Assembly: GCF_032681285.1 (NCBI RefSeq)
Contig: NZ_CP136336.1
Span: 3,273,001 to 3,337,000, forward strand
Length of the DNA stretch: 64,000 nucleotides
Direction: 5' to 3'
DNA from: Piscinibacter gummiphilus
GTDB taxonomy: Bacteria; Pseudomonadota; Gammaproteobacteria; Burkholderiales; Burkholderiaceae_C
Of this stretch, positions 16,010 through 26,839 are shown one piece after another. Numbering within the stretch: position 1 is the stretch's first letter; each line of letters starts with the position of its first letter. Under the pieces are notes generated by a model that was not told where the DNA came from, made no database searches, and was given only the letters and a program-made list of their open reading frames with translations. The translations under genes were made by a program, and so were the position numbers.

Positions 16010-17671
16010 CTATCGCCAAAGGCCCGTGGGCCCCGCGCCGCGCGGCTGCGGCCCACGCTGCGTGCGCCCCGCAGGCCTCATGAGGATGGTCGGGAAGCTC
16101 ACCGGCAGCGTCTGCGGGAAGTCACGGCTGAAGTGCAGGCCGCGGCTTTCGTGCCGCATCAGCGCCGAGCGCACGATCAGCTCGGCGCAGTCGACGAGGT
16201 TGCGCAGCTCCAGCAGGTCGCGCGTGACGCGGAAGCTGCCGTAGTAGTCGTCGATCTCGCCGCGCAGCAGCGAGATGCGGTGCAGCGCACGCTCCAGCCG
16301 CTTGGTCGTGCGCACGATGCCCACGTAGTTCCACATCAGCAGGCGAAGCTCGTCCCAGTTGTGCGAGATGACCACCTGCTCGTCGGAGTTCTCGACCTGG
16401 CTTTCGTCCCACGCCGGCAGCACGGCCTGCTCGCACCCGCCCTGCGTGAGGATGCTCGCGGCACAGGTGCGGCCGAGCACCACGCATTCGAGCAGCGAGT
16501 TGCTGGCCAGGCGGTTGGCGCCATGCAGGCCGGTGTAGGTGGTCTCGCCCACGGCGTAGAGGCCGGGGATGTCGGTGCGGCCGTGCAGGTCGGTCACCAC
16601 GCCGCCGCAGGTGTAGTGCGCGGCAGGCACCACGGGAATGGGCTGCGTGGTGATGTCGATGCCGAGCTTGAGGCAGCGCGCGTAGATGGTCGGAAAGTGT
16701 TCCTTCAGGAACTCGGCCCCAAGGTGCGTGGCGTCGAGCAGCACGTTGTCGACACCGTGCTTCTTCATCTCGAAGTCGATGGCGCGGGCGACGATGTCGC
16801 GCGGGGCCAGCTCGCCGCGCTCGTCGTGCGCATGCATGAAGCGCGTGCCGTCGGGCAGCTTCAGGTGGCCGCCCTCGCCGCGCAGCGCCTCGGTGATGAG
16901 GAAGCTGCGCTCCTGCGGGTGGTACAGGCAGGTCGGGTGGAACTGGATGAATTCCATGTTGCCGACCCGGGCGCCTGCGCGCCAGGCCATCGCGATGCCG
17001 TCGCCGGTGGAGGTGTCGGGGTTGGTCGTATAGCGGTAGACCTTGCCGGCGCCGCCCGTGGCCATGACCACCGCCGCGGCGGGCAATGTCTCGACGCGCT
17101 GGTGGTCGATGTCGAGTGCGTAGACGCCGTAGCAATGCGGCTGCTCGTCGCGCTTGAGGTGGCGCGAGGTGATCACGTCGACCGCCATCCAGCGCTCGCG
17201 CAGCTGGATGTTGGGATGTTTGGCCACTTCCTCGAGGAGCACGTCGTGGATGGCCTTGCCGGTGGCATCGGCCGCGTGGGCGATGCGCCGCACCGCGTGG
17301 CCGCCTTCGCGCGTGAGGTGCAGGCCGAGCGGGCCCTCGGGGTCGGGCGAGAACGGCACGCCGCGCGCCACCAGCCACTCCACGGCCGCTGCGCTGTGCT
17401 CGGCGATGAAGCGGGCGGTGTGCTCGTCGACGAGGCCGGCGCCGGCGTCCTGCGTGTCGCGCACGTGCGATTCGATGCTGTCGTCGGTGCCCAGCACGCC
17501 CACGATGCCGCCTTGGGCCCAGGCCGTGGCGCCTTCGTTCAGCTTTCGCTTGGCCAGCACGATCACGGGCTGCTTGTCAGCCAGGTGCAAGGCCACGGTG
17601 AGGCCCGCAAGCCCCGCTCCGACGATCACCACGGGAAGCGTGGGCTGAACGGGCGTGCTGGCTTGTGGCAT
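16010..17671 (-). CDS. nadB: L-aspartate oxidase NadB
   Basis: 553 residues from the ATG at 17671; the frame extends 37 codons further up but that part is not family-like. It oxidises L-aspartate to iminoaspartate with FAD, first step of NAD synthesis. Present are the FAD fold [74 protein letters not shown] and [16 protein letters not shown]. Its product feeds NadA, encoded at 5596 with nadC. The separation of nadB from nadAC by the acyl-CoA and peroxidase genes is worth noting. Confidence 0.97.
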   Translation of the reverse strand: MPQASTPVQPTLPVVIVGAGLAGLTVALHLADKQPVIVLAKRKLNEGATAWAQGGIVGVLGTDDSIESHVRDTQDAGAGLVDEHTARFIAEHSAAAVEWLVARGVPFSPDPEGPLGLHLTREGGHAVRRIAHAADATGKAIHDVLLEEVAKHPNIQLRERWMAVDVITSRHLKRDEQPHCYGVYALDIDHQRVETLPAAAVVMATGGAGKVYRYTTNPDTSTGDGIAMAWRAGARVGNMEFIQFHPTCLYHPQERSFLITEALRGEGGHLKLPDGTRFMHAHDERGELAPRDIVARAIDFEMKKHGVDNVLLDATHLGAEFLKEHFPTIYARCLKLGIDITTQPIPVVPAAHYTCGGVVTDLHGRTDIPGLYAVGETTYTGLHGANRLASNSLLECVVLGRTCAASILTQGGCEQAVLPAWDESQVENSDEQVVISHNWDELRLLMWNYVGIVRTTKRLERALHRISLLRGEIDDYYGSFRVTRDLLELRNLVDCAELIVRSALMRHESRGLHFSRDFPQTLPVSFPTILMRPAGRTQRGPQPRGAGPTGLWR

Positions 17672-17837
17672 GGGTGATGCAAAGACGCTGGGAGGGCCGG
17701 ATTCTATCGACGGGCCCCTCCGGCCTTCGTGTTCTTTAGGGATGGGCGTGCCGCCAGCGGTGTGAAAACATGCCCCGGCCACCCGTCACATTTGGAAACA
17801 GCGGGCCTACACTGGCGAACCGGCAAGGCGCACCCAC

Positions 17838-19118
17838 ATGTCGATCTCCTCCCCACCCTCTTCCGGCCGAGCCGACGAATGGCAGTCCACGCGCGCGGAG
17901 ACCGCGGTGCCCACGCAGGTCCAGCCGCGCGAGGAAGACGAGACCGACTCCGCACAGCGCGACATCGGCCGCCAGGTGAGCCCCACGCAACGCGAGCTCT
18001 TCGTCTCGTGCGACCCGGCCGAGGCGATGCAGCAGCAGTTCGATCACCTGCAGCCCGAGTACATCGCGCTGCACGACATCGGCACCTCGTCGTCGCGCAA
18101 GCTGCTGGCCGGCGTGGCGGCCGCCAGCGGGCGCCCGGTGCAGAAGCTCATCGTGCGCCGCCAGGGCTACGGCACGCCGCTCGCCACGCTCGAATTCGTC
18201 GACTTCCCGTCGGTCGGGCAATCGTCCCTGCGCCTCTACACCACCGAGACCGACGCCGACACCCACCAGCGCCATGAACTCGCGCGTGTGCTCCTGTGCT
18301 ACAGCCGACTCGGCGTCATCATGGTCGGCGACCTGCCACCGCACCTCATGGGCTCGTCGTTCGAGCCGCTGCGCGAGGCGATGATCAAACGCGACTGGCG
18401 CAACCGGCACCTGCTGCTGCTGCCGCTGGCCAACTCGACCGCACTCAACACCACCGCCACCGAGCTCGGCCGCGGCACCGGCGTGGCGGTGCGCACCACG
18501 CCGCAGGTCACGCGCCCGGCCGATGCGTGGTCGTTCATCAGCGGCACCTGGAACCGCCTGCGCGAGCAGATCCACACCGAAGCCGGGCTGGGCCTGCCGC
18601 CGCTGCCGGGCGCCAACAGCCGCGCTGCCGCCAGTGGCGCGGCGCCAGACGCTCCCGTGAGCGCCCCCACGCCGCTCTCGCCGCCCGTCATTCCGCCGGT
18701 CGCGATGAAGCCGATGCCGTCGACCAGCCCGCGCGAACCGCGGCCAGACGACGGCCCGCTCGCCCGCTACGTGCACCAACTCATCGAGCTGCCGGGCATG
18801 GTGAGCGTGGCCATCTTCGAGGTGGCGAGCGGCCAGGCCGTGCTGCATGCCGGTGCCCGCCCCGGCGGCACCGAACTCGGCCAGCACGGCGCCGCGCTGC
18901 TGGCTGCCATGGCCCACGCGAGCCGCACGCTCGGCATGGGCCACGCGCTGCCCGAAGCGGCCATCACGCTCGGCACGCACCACCTGGTGCTGCGCGCGGT
19001 GCCGCACCACCCGGGGCTTGCACTGCACGCGGTGCTCGACAAGACCCACGCGAACCTCACGCTCGCGCGGCTGCAGATCGGCCGCATGGATGCGGTGCTC
19101 GACGCCGAGCGCTCGTAA
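17838..19118 (+). CDS. uncharacterised two-domain protein with roadblock/LC7-like C-terminus (copy B)
   Basis: 426 residues, paralogue of the protein at 3126-4412. The N-terminal 60 residues are acidic and low in order. The core (about 60-240) aligns with copy A, for example VIMVGDLPPH against VIVGAMQPH and RDWRNRHLLLLPLAN against HANWRCPTLLFMLPPN. A Pro/Ala/Ser linker (about 245-305) leads to a roadblock-like C-terminal domain ending in HAVLDKTHANLTLARLQ. No signal peptide or membrane segment. It is divergent from nadB (166 bp) and has its own terminator, so it is transcribed alone. The function is unknown; conservation of both domains in two copies argues for a paired or heteromeric role. 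Confidence 0.7.
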   Translation: MSISSPPSSGRADEWQSTRAETAVPTQVQPREEDETDSAQRDIGRQVSPTQRELFVSCDPAEAMQQQFDHLQPEYIALHDIGTSSSRKLLAGVAAASGRPVQKLIVRRQGYGTPLATLEFVDFPSVGQSSLRLYTTETDADTHQRHELARVLLCYSRLGVIMVGDLPPHLMGSSFEPLREAMIKRDWRNRHLLLLPLANSTALNTTATELGRGTGVAVRTTPQVTRPADAWSFISGTWNRLREQIHTEAGLGLPPLPGANSRAAASGAAPDAPVSAPTPLSPPVIPPVAMKPMPSTSPREPRPDDGPLARYVHQLIELPGMVSVAIFEVASGQAVLHAGARPGGTELGQHGAALLAAMAHASRTLGMGHALPEAAITLGTHHLVLRAVPHHPGLALHAVLDKTHANLTLARLQIGRMDAVLDAERS

Positions 19119-19122
19119 AAGA

Positions 19123-19155
19123 AAAGGCCGCGCTCCCTCTCGGGACGCGGCCTTT
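19123..19155. terminator. bidirectional terminator between the roadblock-like gene and clpB
   Basis: AAAGGCCGCG (19123-19132) pairs with CGCGGCCTTT (19146-19155); the loop contains a further TCCC/GGGA pair. Flanking A and T runs suit termination in both directions between two convergent genes. Confidence 0.85.
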
Positions 19156-19175
19156 CGCAGGGTGAGCGGCGAACC

Positions 19176-21767
<2,592 letters not shown>

Positions 21768-21792
21768 GGGTGAAATCCTCCGAATGCAGGGG

Positions 21793-21820
21793 ATCTGAGG
21801 CGGCCTCGCCAGTTTTCAAG
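21793..21820 (-). promoter_or_regulatory. candidate sigma-32 promoter of clpB
   Basis: Read on the minus strand, CTTGAAA at 21820-21814 matches the heat-shock -35 box exactly. CTCAGAT follows after 14 bases (21799-21793) as a partial match to the -10 box CCCCATNT. It starts 8 bases after the crcB stop and lies 26 bases before the clpB ATG. Confidence 0.5.
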
Positions 21821-21828
21821 CTTGCGGT

Positions 21829-22218
21829 TCAGGCCAGCATGACGCGCATCAAACGAAACCCCAGGGCGGCACACGCGAGGGAACCCACGACGTGGCTCAG
21901 GGTATGGAGCAAGGCCCAGCCATAGTCGCCGCGCTGCATGAGGCCGAGCGATTCTCCGGAAAACGCCGAAAAGGTGGTGAGGCCGCCGAGGAAGCCGGTC
22001 ACGAGCAGCAGGCGCAGCAGCTCATTGGGCGTGCGATCGAACCACACGATGGCCATGCCGATGAGAAAGCCCCCCACGCAGTTGACCAGCAGGGTGCCAA
22101 AGGCGAAGCCCGAGGAATGCACGTTGAGCCACAGGCCTGCAGCCCAGCGCAGCACGGCGCCGATGGCGGCACCCAGCGCCACTGCCAGGATCTGCACATA
22201 GGGGAATGTCGGTGTCAT
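21829..22218 (-). CDS. crcB: fluoride ion exporter CrcB/Fluc
   Basis: 129 residues, four membrane helices, dual-topology fluoride channel family. Hallmarks are GAAIGAVLRW in helix 1, TLLVNCVGGFLIG in helix 2 and GFLGGLTTFSAFS in helix 3 (the TFSxF break and phenylalanine box). It keeps cytoplasmic fluoride low. Its ATG overlaps the moaE stop codon in an ATGA, so it is translated with a molybdenum cofactor gene. No fluoride riboswitch can be placed in front of it, which is unusual for this family. Confidence 0.95.
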   Translation of the reverse strand: MTPTFPYVQILAVALGAAIGAVLRWAAGLWLNVHSSGFAFGTLLVNCVGGFLIGMAIVWFDRTPNELLRLLLVTGFLGGLTTFSAFSGESLGLMQRGDYGWALLHTLSHVVGSLACAALGFRLMRVMLA

Positions 22219-22697
22219 GCGCCGGCATTCTCGCTGGCGATGCCCCAGCGGGCGAGGGCCTCGTCGTCGTGGATGCGGGCATCGACCCAGCGCGCCCCGT
22301 CGGGCGTGTGCTCCTTCTTCCAGAAAGGCGCCTGGGTCTTCAGGTAGTCCATCAGGAACTCGCAGGCCTGGAAGGCCTGGCCGCGGTGGGCGGAGGTCAC
22401 GGCCACGAGCACGATCTGGTCTTGCGGCTTCAGCGCGCCCACGCGGTGGACGACGCGGGCGGCGCGGATGTCGAAGCGGCGCTGCGCCTCAGCCATCATC
22501 GCCTCGATGGATTTCTCGGTCATGCCGGGGTAGTGCTCGAGCTCCATCAGCTGCACGCCCTGGCCGTCGCTGCGGTCGCGCACGGTGCCGACGAAGCTCA
22601 CGATGGCGCCAACGCCGGGGTCGCCCGCGCGCAGTGCGGCCACCTCGGCGCTGAGGTCGAAGTCGTCGGTCTGGATGGTCACGCGGGCGGTGTTCAT
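22215..22697 (-). CDS. moaE: molybdopterin synthase catalytic subunit MoaE
   Basis: 160 residues from the ATG at 22697. Together with thiocarboxylated MoaD it puts sulfur into precursor Z to form molybdopterin. Diagnostic segments: GAIVSFVGTVRD, LELEHYPGMTEK-type (MELEHYPGMTEKSI), HRVGALKPQDQIVLVAV, SAHRGQAFQACEFLMDYLKTQAPFWKKE with the catalytic lysines. It lies 19 bp after a hydrolase gene and is 2.7 kb from moaD, from which it is usually not separated. Confidence 0.95.
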   Translation of the reverse strand: MNTARVTIQTDDFDLSAEVAALRAGDPGVGAIVSFVGTVRDRSDGQGVQLMELEHYPGMTEKSIEAMMAEAQRRFDIRAARVVHRVGALKPQDQIVLVAVTSAHRGQAFQACEFLMDYLKTQAPFWKKEHTPDGARWVDARIHDDEALARWGIASENAGA

Positions 22698-22716
22698 GTG
22701 GCCTGGGATTGTGGCG

Positions 22717-23547
22717 TCAGTTGGATTGCATGAAGCGCACGATGGTGTCGACCGTCGCGGCCTCCTGCCCGACGTAGCCATGCGGCGAGCGCCCTTCGCA
22801 GGCCCCAAGGCTCGCCTGGCCGGACGGTCCCGCCCCACCTTCGACCGACACCATCTGCTTGCGCGCACTGCCGAGCTGCGCCAGCAGGCGCGGCATCTCG
22901 CCCGGGGGCGAACGCAGGCACTGGTCGTGCACATGGCCGATCACGAGCACCGGCACCTTGATGGCCGCGAGCGAGAGGTCGAACACGGTCTGCTGCGTCC
23001 ACGGCTTCACGCCTCCCGTCGTACCGTGTATCAGCGCCGAGCTGAGCACCACGCCGTCGGGTGCGGCATCGCCTGTCGCGCGAGACGCCACGTTGGCCGC
23101 CGAGATCGTGCCGCGGCTGGTGCCGATCACCCACAGCGGCCCTTTCACGCGACGGCGCAGGTCCGCCACCACGAGGCCGAGATCGGCGCCGTGGGCCTCG
23201 GTGTTGCGGAAGCCGGCCAGGCCGCCCACGCCCTGGTGGTCGGTCGGCACGTCGACCAGCGCGGTGGCGTAGCCGGCCTCCCGGAAAAGCGAGGCAGAGC
23301 GCACGAGGAAGTTGCCGCCGAGCGCCTTGGGGCAACCCTGCGCATCGAGCTTCAGGTGCCCGTCCCCACCCGCCAGCAGCACGAGCGCACCGCGCACCGC
23401 CAACCTTTCCGCGGGCCGCGCCAGCGAATACGGCATCTGGGTGCCATCGTGCGTGGCGATCGTCACCCGCTCTCCGCAGGCGGCCACTGCCAAGCCTGGC
23501 AGGGCCAAGGCGCACACGAACCAGTGGCGCAGATGACGCAGAAGCAT
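22717..23547 (-). CDS. secreted alpha/beta hydrolase
   Basis: 276 residues. The ATG at 23547 follows CGGGAGATTGCG and begins a signal peptide (RHLRHWFVCALALPGLAVA, cut before ACGER). The mature part shows an alpha/beta hydrolase: VLLAGGDGHLKL early, VDVPTDHQG, and the nucleophile elbow VIGTSRGTISAA (G-x-S-x-G) near residue 140, with VLVIGHVHDQC for the acid and SPHGY for the histidine. Periplasmic esterase or lipase-like, substrate unknown. It stands between the two molybdopterin synthase genes, with no evident functional link. Confidence 0.78.
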   Translation of the reverse strand: MLLRHLRHWFVCALALPGLAVAACGERVTIATHDGTQMPYSLARPAERLAVRGALVLLAGGDGHLKLDAQGCPKALGGNFLVRSASLFREAGYATALVDVPTDHQGVGGLAGFRNTEAHGADLGLVVADLRRRVKGPLWVIGTSRGTISAANVASRATGDAAPDGVVLSSALIHGTTGGVKPWTQQTVFDLSLAAIKVPVLVIGHVHDQCLRSPPGEMPRLLAQLGSARKQMVSVEGGAGPSGQASLGACEGRSPHGYVGQEAATVDTIVRFMQSN

Positions 23548-23842
23548 CGCAATCTCCCGGCCGAGAGGGCCTGCGGGAAATTGTGGCACCGCCACGGCGC
23601 AACACAGGTCAGAATGGCGCCCATGCTTCTGCGCTGCACTTACATCGTCTCCAGCCCTTCCGGCGGAGCCGCGTGCGCGCTCAAAGCCAAAAAGCAGACG
23701 CTCATCTGACCGGAGCGCTGCAGTTCCGTCGTCAGCTGAGCGACGGAACAGACTTCACGGCAGGCCTCCACCCTTCCCCACGCTGAACCCGAGCTCTCCG
23801 ACGCGGACCTTCATCACGGTCTTTCGTTCAAGGAGAACCCTC
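23548..23842. other. divergent intergenic region holding a 9-bp-arm inverted repeat
   Basis: No supported gene. The clear element is an inverted repeat, GTTCCGTCG at 23723-23731 and CGACGGAAC at 23741-23749, around TCAGCTGAG. No T run follows, so it is not a terminator. It sits 93 bases upstream of the DapA-like start and is more likely an operator. A 31-codon reading frame at 23614-23709 exists but has no supporting feature. Confidence 0.5.
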
Positions 23843-24730
23843 GTGGGTCAGTTCGTCGATCTTTCCGGTTTCTGGATTCCCCTCGTCACGCCGTTCCAAG
23901 GCGATCAGGTGGACCTGCCAGCCCTGCAACGGCTGGTGGGCCACCTCGCCAAGGCGCCCATCACGGGCTTCGTGGCCTGCGGCAGCACCGGCGAGGCCGA
24001 GTCGCTCACGCATGCGGAGCAGCTGGCCGTGCTCGACACCGTGCTGGCCCACGGCCACGACAAGCCGGTCATCATGGGGATGGCGGGCACGCGTCTCGAC
24101 GACATGCTGCCGCACCTGCACGACATCACCAGGCGCCCCGTAGCCGCCGTGCTGATCTCGGCGCCCTACTACCTGCGGCCCTCGCAGGCCGGCATCGCCG
24201 CGCACTTCCGGGCCCTGGCCGATGCGTCGGCGGCGCCAGTGATGCTGTATGACGTGCCGGTGCGCACCGGCGTCCAGATGACGCTCGACACCCTGCTCGG
24301 CCTGGCCGCCCATCCCAACATCCGTGGCATCAAGGATTGCGGCGGCGACGAGGACAAGACCCGAGCCCTGGTCGACGACGGCCGCCTCACCGTGCTGGCC
24401 GGCGACGACCACCGCATCTTCAGCACCGTGTGCATGGGCGGCGCCGGAGCCATCGCCGCGTCCGGGCACCTGCTGCCGCAGCACTACGCACGCCTCGTGG
24501 CATCAGCGCGCGACGGCCGGCTCGCCGAGGCGCGCCGCCTCTACCACGCGCTCGCCCCGCTCTCGCTGGCGCTCTTTGCCGAGCCGAACCCGAGCGTCTC
24601 CAAGGCGGTGCTGGCGCGGCAGGGCTGGATGAGCGATGCGCTGCGTCCACCACACAGCCCGGCGTCGGTGGAAGCGGTGCAGCGCGCATGGGTGGCGCTG
24701 GAGGCGGCCGAGCGGAAGCTCTCCGCCTAG
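23843..24730 (+). CDS. dihydrodipicolinate synthase family aldolase (DapA-like)
   Basis: 295 residues; GTG start at 23843 with an excellent AAGGAGAA 8 bases upstream. It is a class I aldolase barrel: GFWIPLVTPF, the pyruvate-binding GSTGE, the tyrosine in MLYDVPVRTG and the Schiff-base lysine in GIKDCGGD. The family includes true DapA (lysine synthesis) and many paralogues acting on sugar acids. The isolated position with its own operator-like element, and the separation from lysine genes, leave the substrate open. It converges with the HAD gene: the two stop codons overlap in one CTAG. Confidence 0.85.
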   Translation: MGQFVDLSGFWIPLVTPFQGDQVDLPALQRLVGHLAKAPITGFVACGSTGEAESLTHAEQLAVLDTVLAHGHDKPVIMGMAGTRLDDMLPHLHDITRRPVAAVLISAPYYLRPSQAGIAAHFRALADASAAPVMLYDVPVRTGVQMTLDTLLGLAAHPNIRGIKDCGGDEDKTRALVDDGRLTVLAGDDHRIFSTVCMGGAGAIAASGHLLPQHYARLVASARDGRLAEARRLYHALAPLSLALFAEPNPSVSKAVLARQGWMSDALRPPHSPASVEAVQRAWVALEAAERKLSA

Positions 24731-25353
24731 CTGGCTTCGACGCCCAGGCGCTGCAATGCGAGAATGAGCGCGGCCACGTCGCGGCGCTCGTCGTCGAAGT
24801 GCACGGTGTGCAGACCCAGTGCGGCAGCGGTAAGCAGGTTGTCCGGGCTGTTGTCGATGAAGACCGCCTGCTGCGGCTGCACCCCGGAGACGGCCAAGGC
24901 GTGCTCGAAGATGCCAGCGCTGTCTTTGCCCATGCCGACAACCGACGACACCACGATCGGGTCGAACACAGCATCGAGCCTCTGGTAGAGGCGCAGATGG
25001 TCGATGCGATCGCGCTTGTTGTCGGTGATGAGGCCCACGCGGTAGCGGGTCGCAAGCTGCCGTGCGAGGCTCATCACCTCGTCATCCAGCGGCGTGCTCT
25101 CGAAGGCGATGGTGAGGAAGCCGAGCGGGATGTCGCGCTTCAGGGTTGCGCAGACCGATGGCCAGATCGCTTCGTGCGTCGTGCGACCAAGGTTGAGCGC
25201 ATCGTTATGCGGCTGGAGCGCAGCGCGGATCGCCTCGAACGGCAAGCCGGTCTGCTGCGCCAACGAGCGGCAGGTGGTGAACGAGCCGGTCTTGTCGCGG
25301 GTGAGGACGCCGTCGTAGTCGAAGAAGACGGCGCGGATCAAGGCGTCGCTCAA
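24727..25353 (-). CDS. HAD-family hydrolase
   Basis: 208 residues with a TTG start at 25353 that overlaps the moaD stop (TTGA); another TTG lies four codons later. All HAD motifs are visible: FFDYDGVLT (motif I), LITDN (motif II), the lysine in GMGKDSAGIF (III) and VFIDNSPDNLLTAAALG (IV). A helical cap lies between motifs I and II, as in phosphoglycolate phosphatase-like HAD-IA enzymes. Likely a small-molecule phosphatase or dehalogenase-type hydrolase. It is cotranscribed downstream of moaD. Confidence 0.85.
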   Translation of the reverse strand: MSDALIRAVFFDYDGVLTRDKTGSFTTCRSLAQQTGLPFEAIRAALQPHNDALNLGRTTHEAIWPSVCATLKRDIPLGFLTIAFESTPLDDEVMSLARQLATRYRVGLITDNKRDRIDHLRLYQRLDAVFDPIVVSSVVGMGKDSAGIFEHALAVSGVQPQQAVFIDNSPDNLLTAAALGLHTVHFDDERRDVAALILALQRLGVEAS

Positions 25354-25601
25354 CCGCCCGTCACAGGCGGAAAGAAGGCGAGTTCGGCGTTGTCGTGCAG
25401 CGCGGCCGACTCGTCGCACAGGGTCTGGTCGAGCGCGGTGCGCACGGCGCGTGTGCGGGCCAGCGCCTGGGCGTGGGCGCCGCCGCGGGCGATGAGCGCG
25501 TCGCGCACCTGGGAGACGGTGCTGCCGTCGGTGGCCTCGAGGGTTTCGCCCGCACCGAGGGCCTCGCGCAGCGACGCGAAATAGCGCACGCGAACCTTCA
25601 T
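25350..25601 (-). CDS. moaD: molybdopterin synthase sulfur carrier subunit MoaD
   Basis: 83 residues, a ubiquitin-like fold ending in the required Gly-Gly (PPVTGG), which is thiocarboxylated and hands sulfur to MoaE. VRYFASLREALGAGETLE and AELAFFPPVTGG are family-typical. The ATG at 25601 overlaps the moeA stop (ATGA), so translation is coupled. Its partner moaE is separated by a HAD gene, a DapA-like gene on the other strand and a secreted hydrolase. Confidence 0.94.
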   Translation of the reverse strand: MKVRVRYFASLREALGAGETLEATDGSTVSQVRDALIARGGAHAQALARTRAVRTALDQTLCDESAALHDNAELAFFPPVTGG

Positions 25602-26839
25602 GCCACCCACTCCGCCAGGGCGATGAAGCGCACCGTGTCGCCCGCGCGGATGGGTGTGTCGGGCGGGTTGTCGATCAGGCCGTCCGCCCACACGGTGGAG
25701 GTGAGCACGCCCGAGCCCTGGTTGGTGAAGAGGTCGAGGCCGCCACGCTCGTTGCGGCGGGCGCGCAGGAATTCGCGGCGCTTGTCGGCGCGCGGCCAGT
25801 CGAAGTCGGCACGCATTGGCACGCCGACGGGCTGCAGCGCGGTCGCGCCCTGCAGTTTCAGCAGCAAGGGCCGCACGGCGAGCAGGAAGGTCACGAAGCT
25901 CGACACCGGGTTGCCGGGCAGGCCCACGAACCAGGCCTTCCCCGTCGATTCATCGCCTTCGGCACGGCGCACGCTGCCGAAGGCCAGCGGCTTGCCGGGC
26001 TTGATGGCCATCTGCCAGAGGTCGAGCGCGCCTTCGGCTTGCACGGCGGGCTTGAGGTGGTCTTCTTCGCCGACCGACACACCGCCGCTCGTCACGATGA
26101 GGTCGTGGCCCTGCGCCGCGCGCCGCAGCGCGTCTCGCGTGGCCTCGAGCTGGTCGGGCACGATGCCGAGGTCGGTGCATTCGCAGCCCAGCGCCTGGAT
26201 CAACGCACGCAGCGTGAAGCGGTTGGAGTTGTAGATCGCACCCGGTTTGAGCGGCTCGCCGGGCATGGCGAGTTCGTCGCCCGTGGAGAAGAGCGCCACG
26301 CGTGGACGGCGCGCCACGGCAAGTGTCGCGGCACCCGCAGTGGCGGCCAGGCCCAGCGCTTGCGCCGTGAGGCGCAGGCCGCGAGGCAAGGCCACGTCAT
26401 CGCGCGAGAGGTCTTCGCCGCGGCGGCGGATGGCGGTGCCAGGCTTCGGCTCGGTGTTGATGCGCACGCTGCCGTCGAGCGCTTCGCACTGCTCCTGCAT
26501 CACGACGGCATCGGCGCCGTCGGGCACCAAGGCGCCGGTGAAGATGCGCGCGGCGGTGCCCGCTTGCAGCGGCGCGCCGACCGTGCCGGCCGGAATGCGC
26601 TGGCTGATGGGCAATACGGTGCCGCTCGCAGGCACGTCGGCACTGCGCAGTGCATAGCCGTCCATCGCGCTGTTGTCGGCCGAGGGCACGTCGACCAGCG
26701 AGCGCACCTCCTGCGCCAGCACGCGGCCCAGCCCGTCGAAGGTGGAGACGATCTCGGTCTCGGCCAGAGGCGACACCGCGCCGAGCAGCCGCGACAGGGC
26801 CTCGTCAAGCGTCAGCATCGAAGGGCGAGGTGTATTCAT
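25598..26839 (-). CDS. moeA: molybdopterin molybdotransferase MoeA
   Basis: 413 residues from the ATG at 26839; a second ATG at 26818 is also possible and neither has a good ribosome site. MoeA inserts molybdate into adenylated molybdopterin. Seen in order: SADNSAMDGYALRSADV, PAGTVGAPLQAGTAARIFTGA-like substrate region (short form: ARIFTGALVPDGADAVV), RRRGEDLSRDD, IYNSNRFTL, VTSGGVSVGEEDHLK, and FVGLPGNPVSSFVTF. The start overlaps the end of mobB by about 35 bases. Confidence 0.95.
   Translation of the reverse strand: MNTPRPSMLTLDEALSRLLGAVSPLAETEIVSTFDGLGRVLAQEVRSLVDVPSADNSAMDGYALRSADVPASGTVLPISQRIPAGTVGAPLQAGTAARIFTGALVPDGADAVVMQEQCEALDGSVRINTEPKPGTAIRRRGEDLSRDDVALPRGLRLTAQALGLAATAGAATLAVARRPRVALFSTGDELAMPGEPLKPGAIYNSNRFTLRALIQALGCECTDLGIVPDQLEATRDALRRAAQGHDLIVTSGGVSVGEEDHLKPAVQAEGALDLWQMAIKPGKPLAFGSVRRAEGDESTGKAWFVGLPGNPVSSFVTFLLAVRPLLLKLQGATALQPVGVPMRADFDWPRADKRREFLRARRNERGGLDLFTNQGSGVLTSTVWADGLIDNPPDTPIRAGDTVRFIALAEWVA

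Noticed and set aside
23614..23709. 31-codon frame in the gap before the DapA-like gene
   Set aside because: No ribosome site, promoter or recognisable composition; treated as chance.
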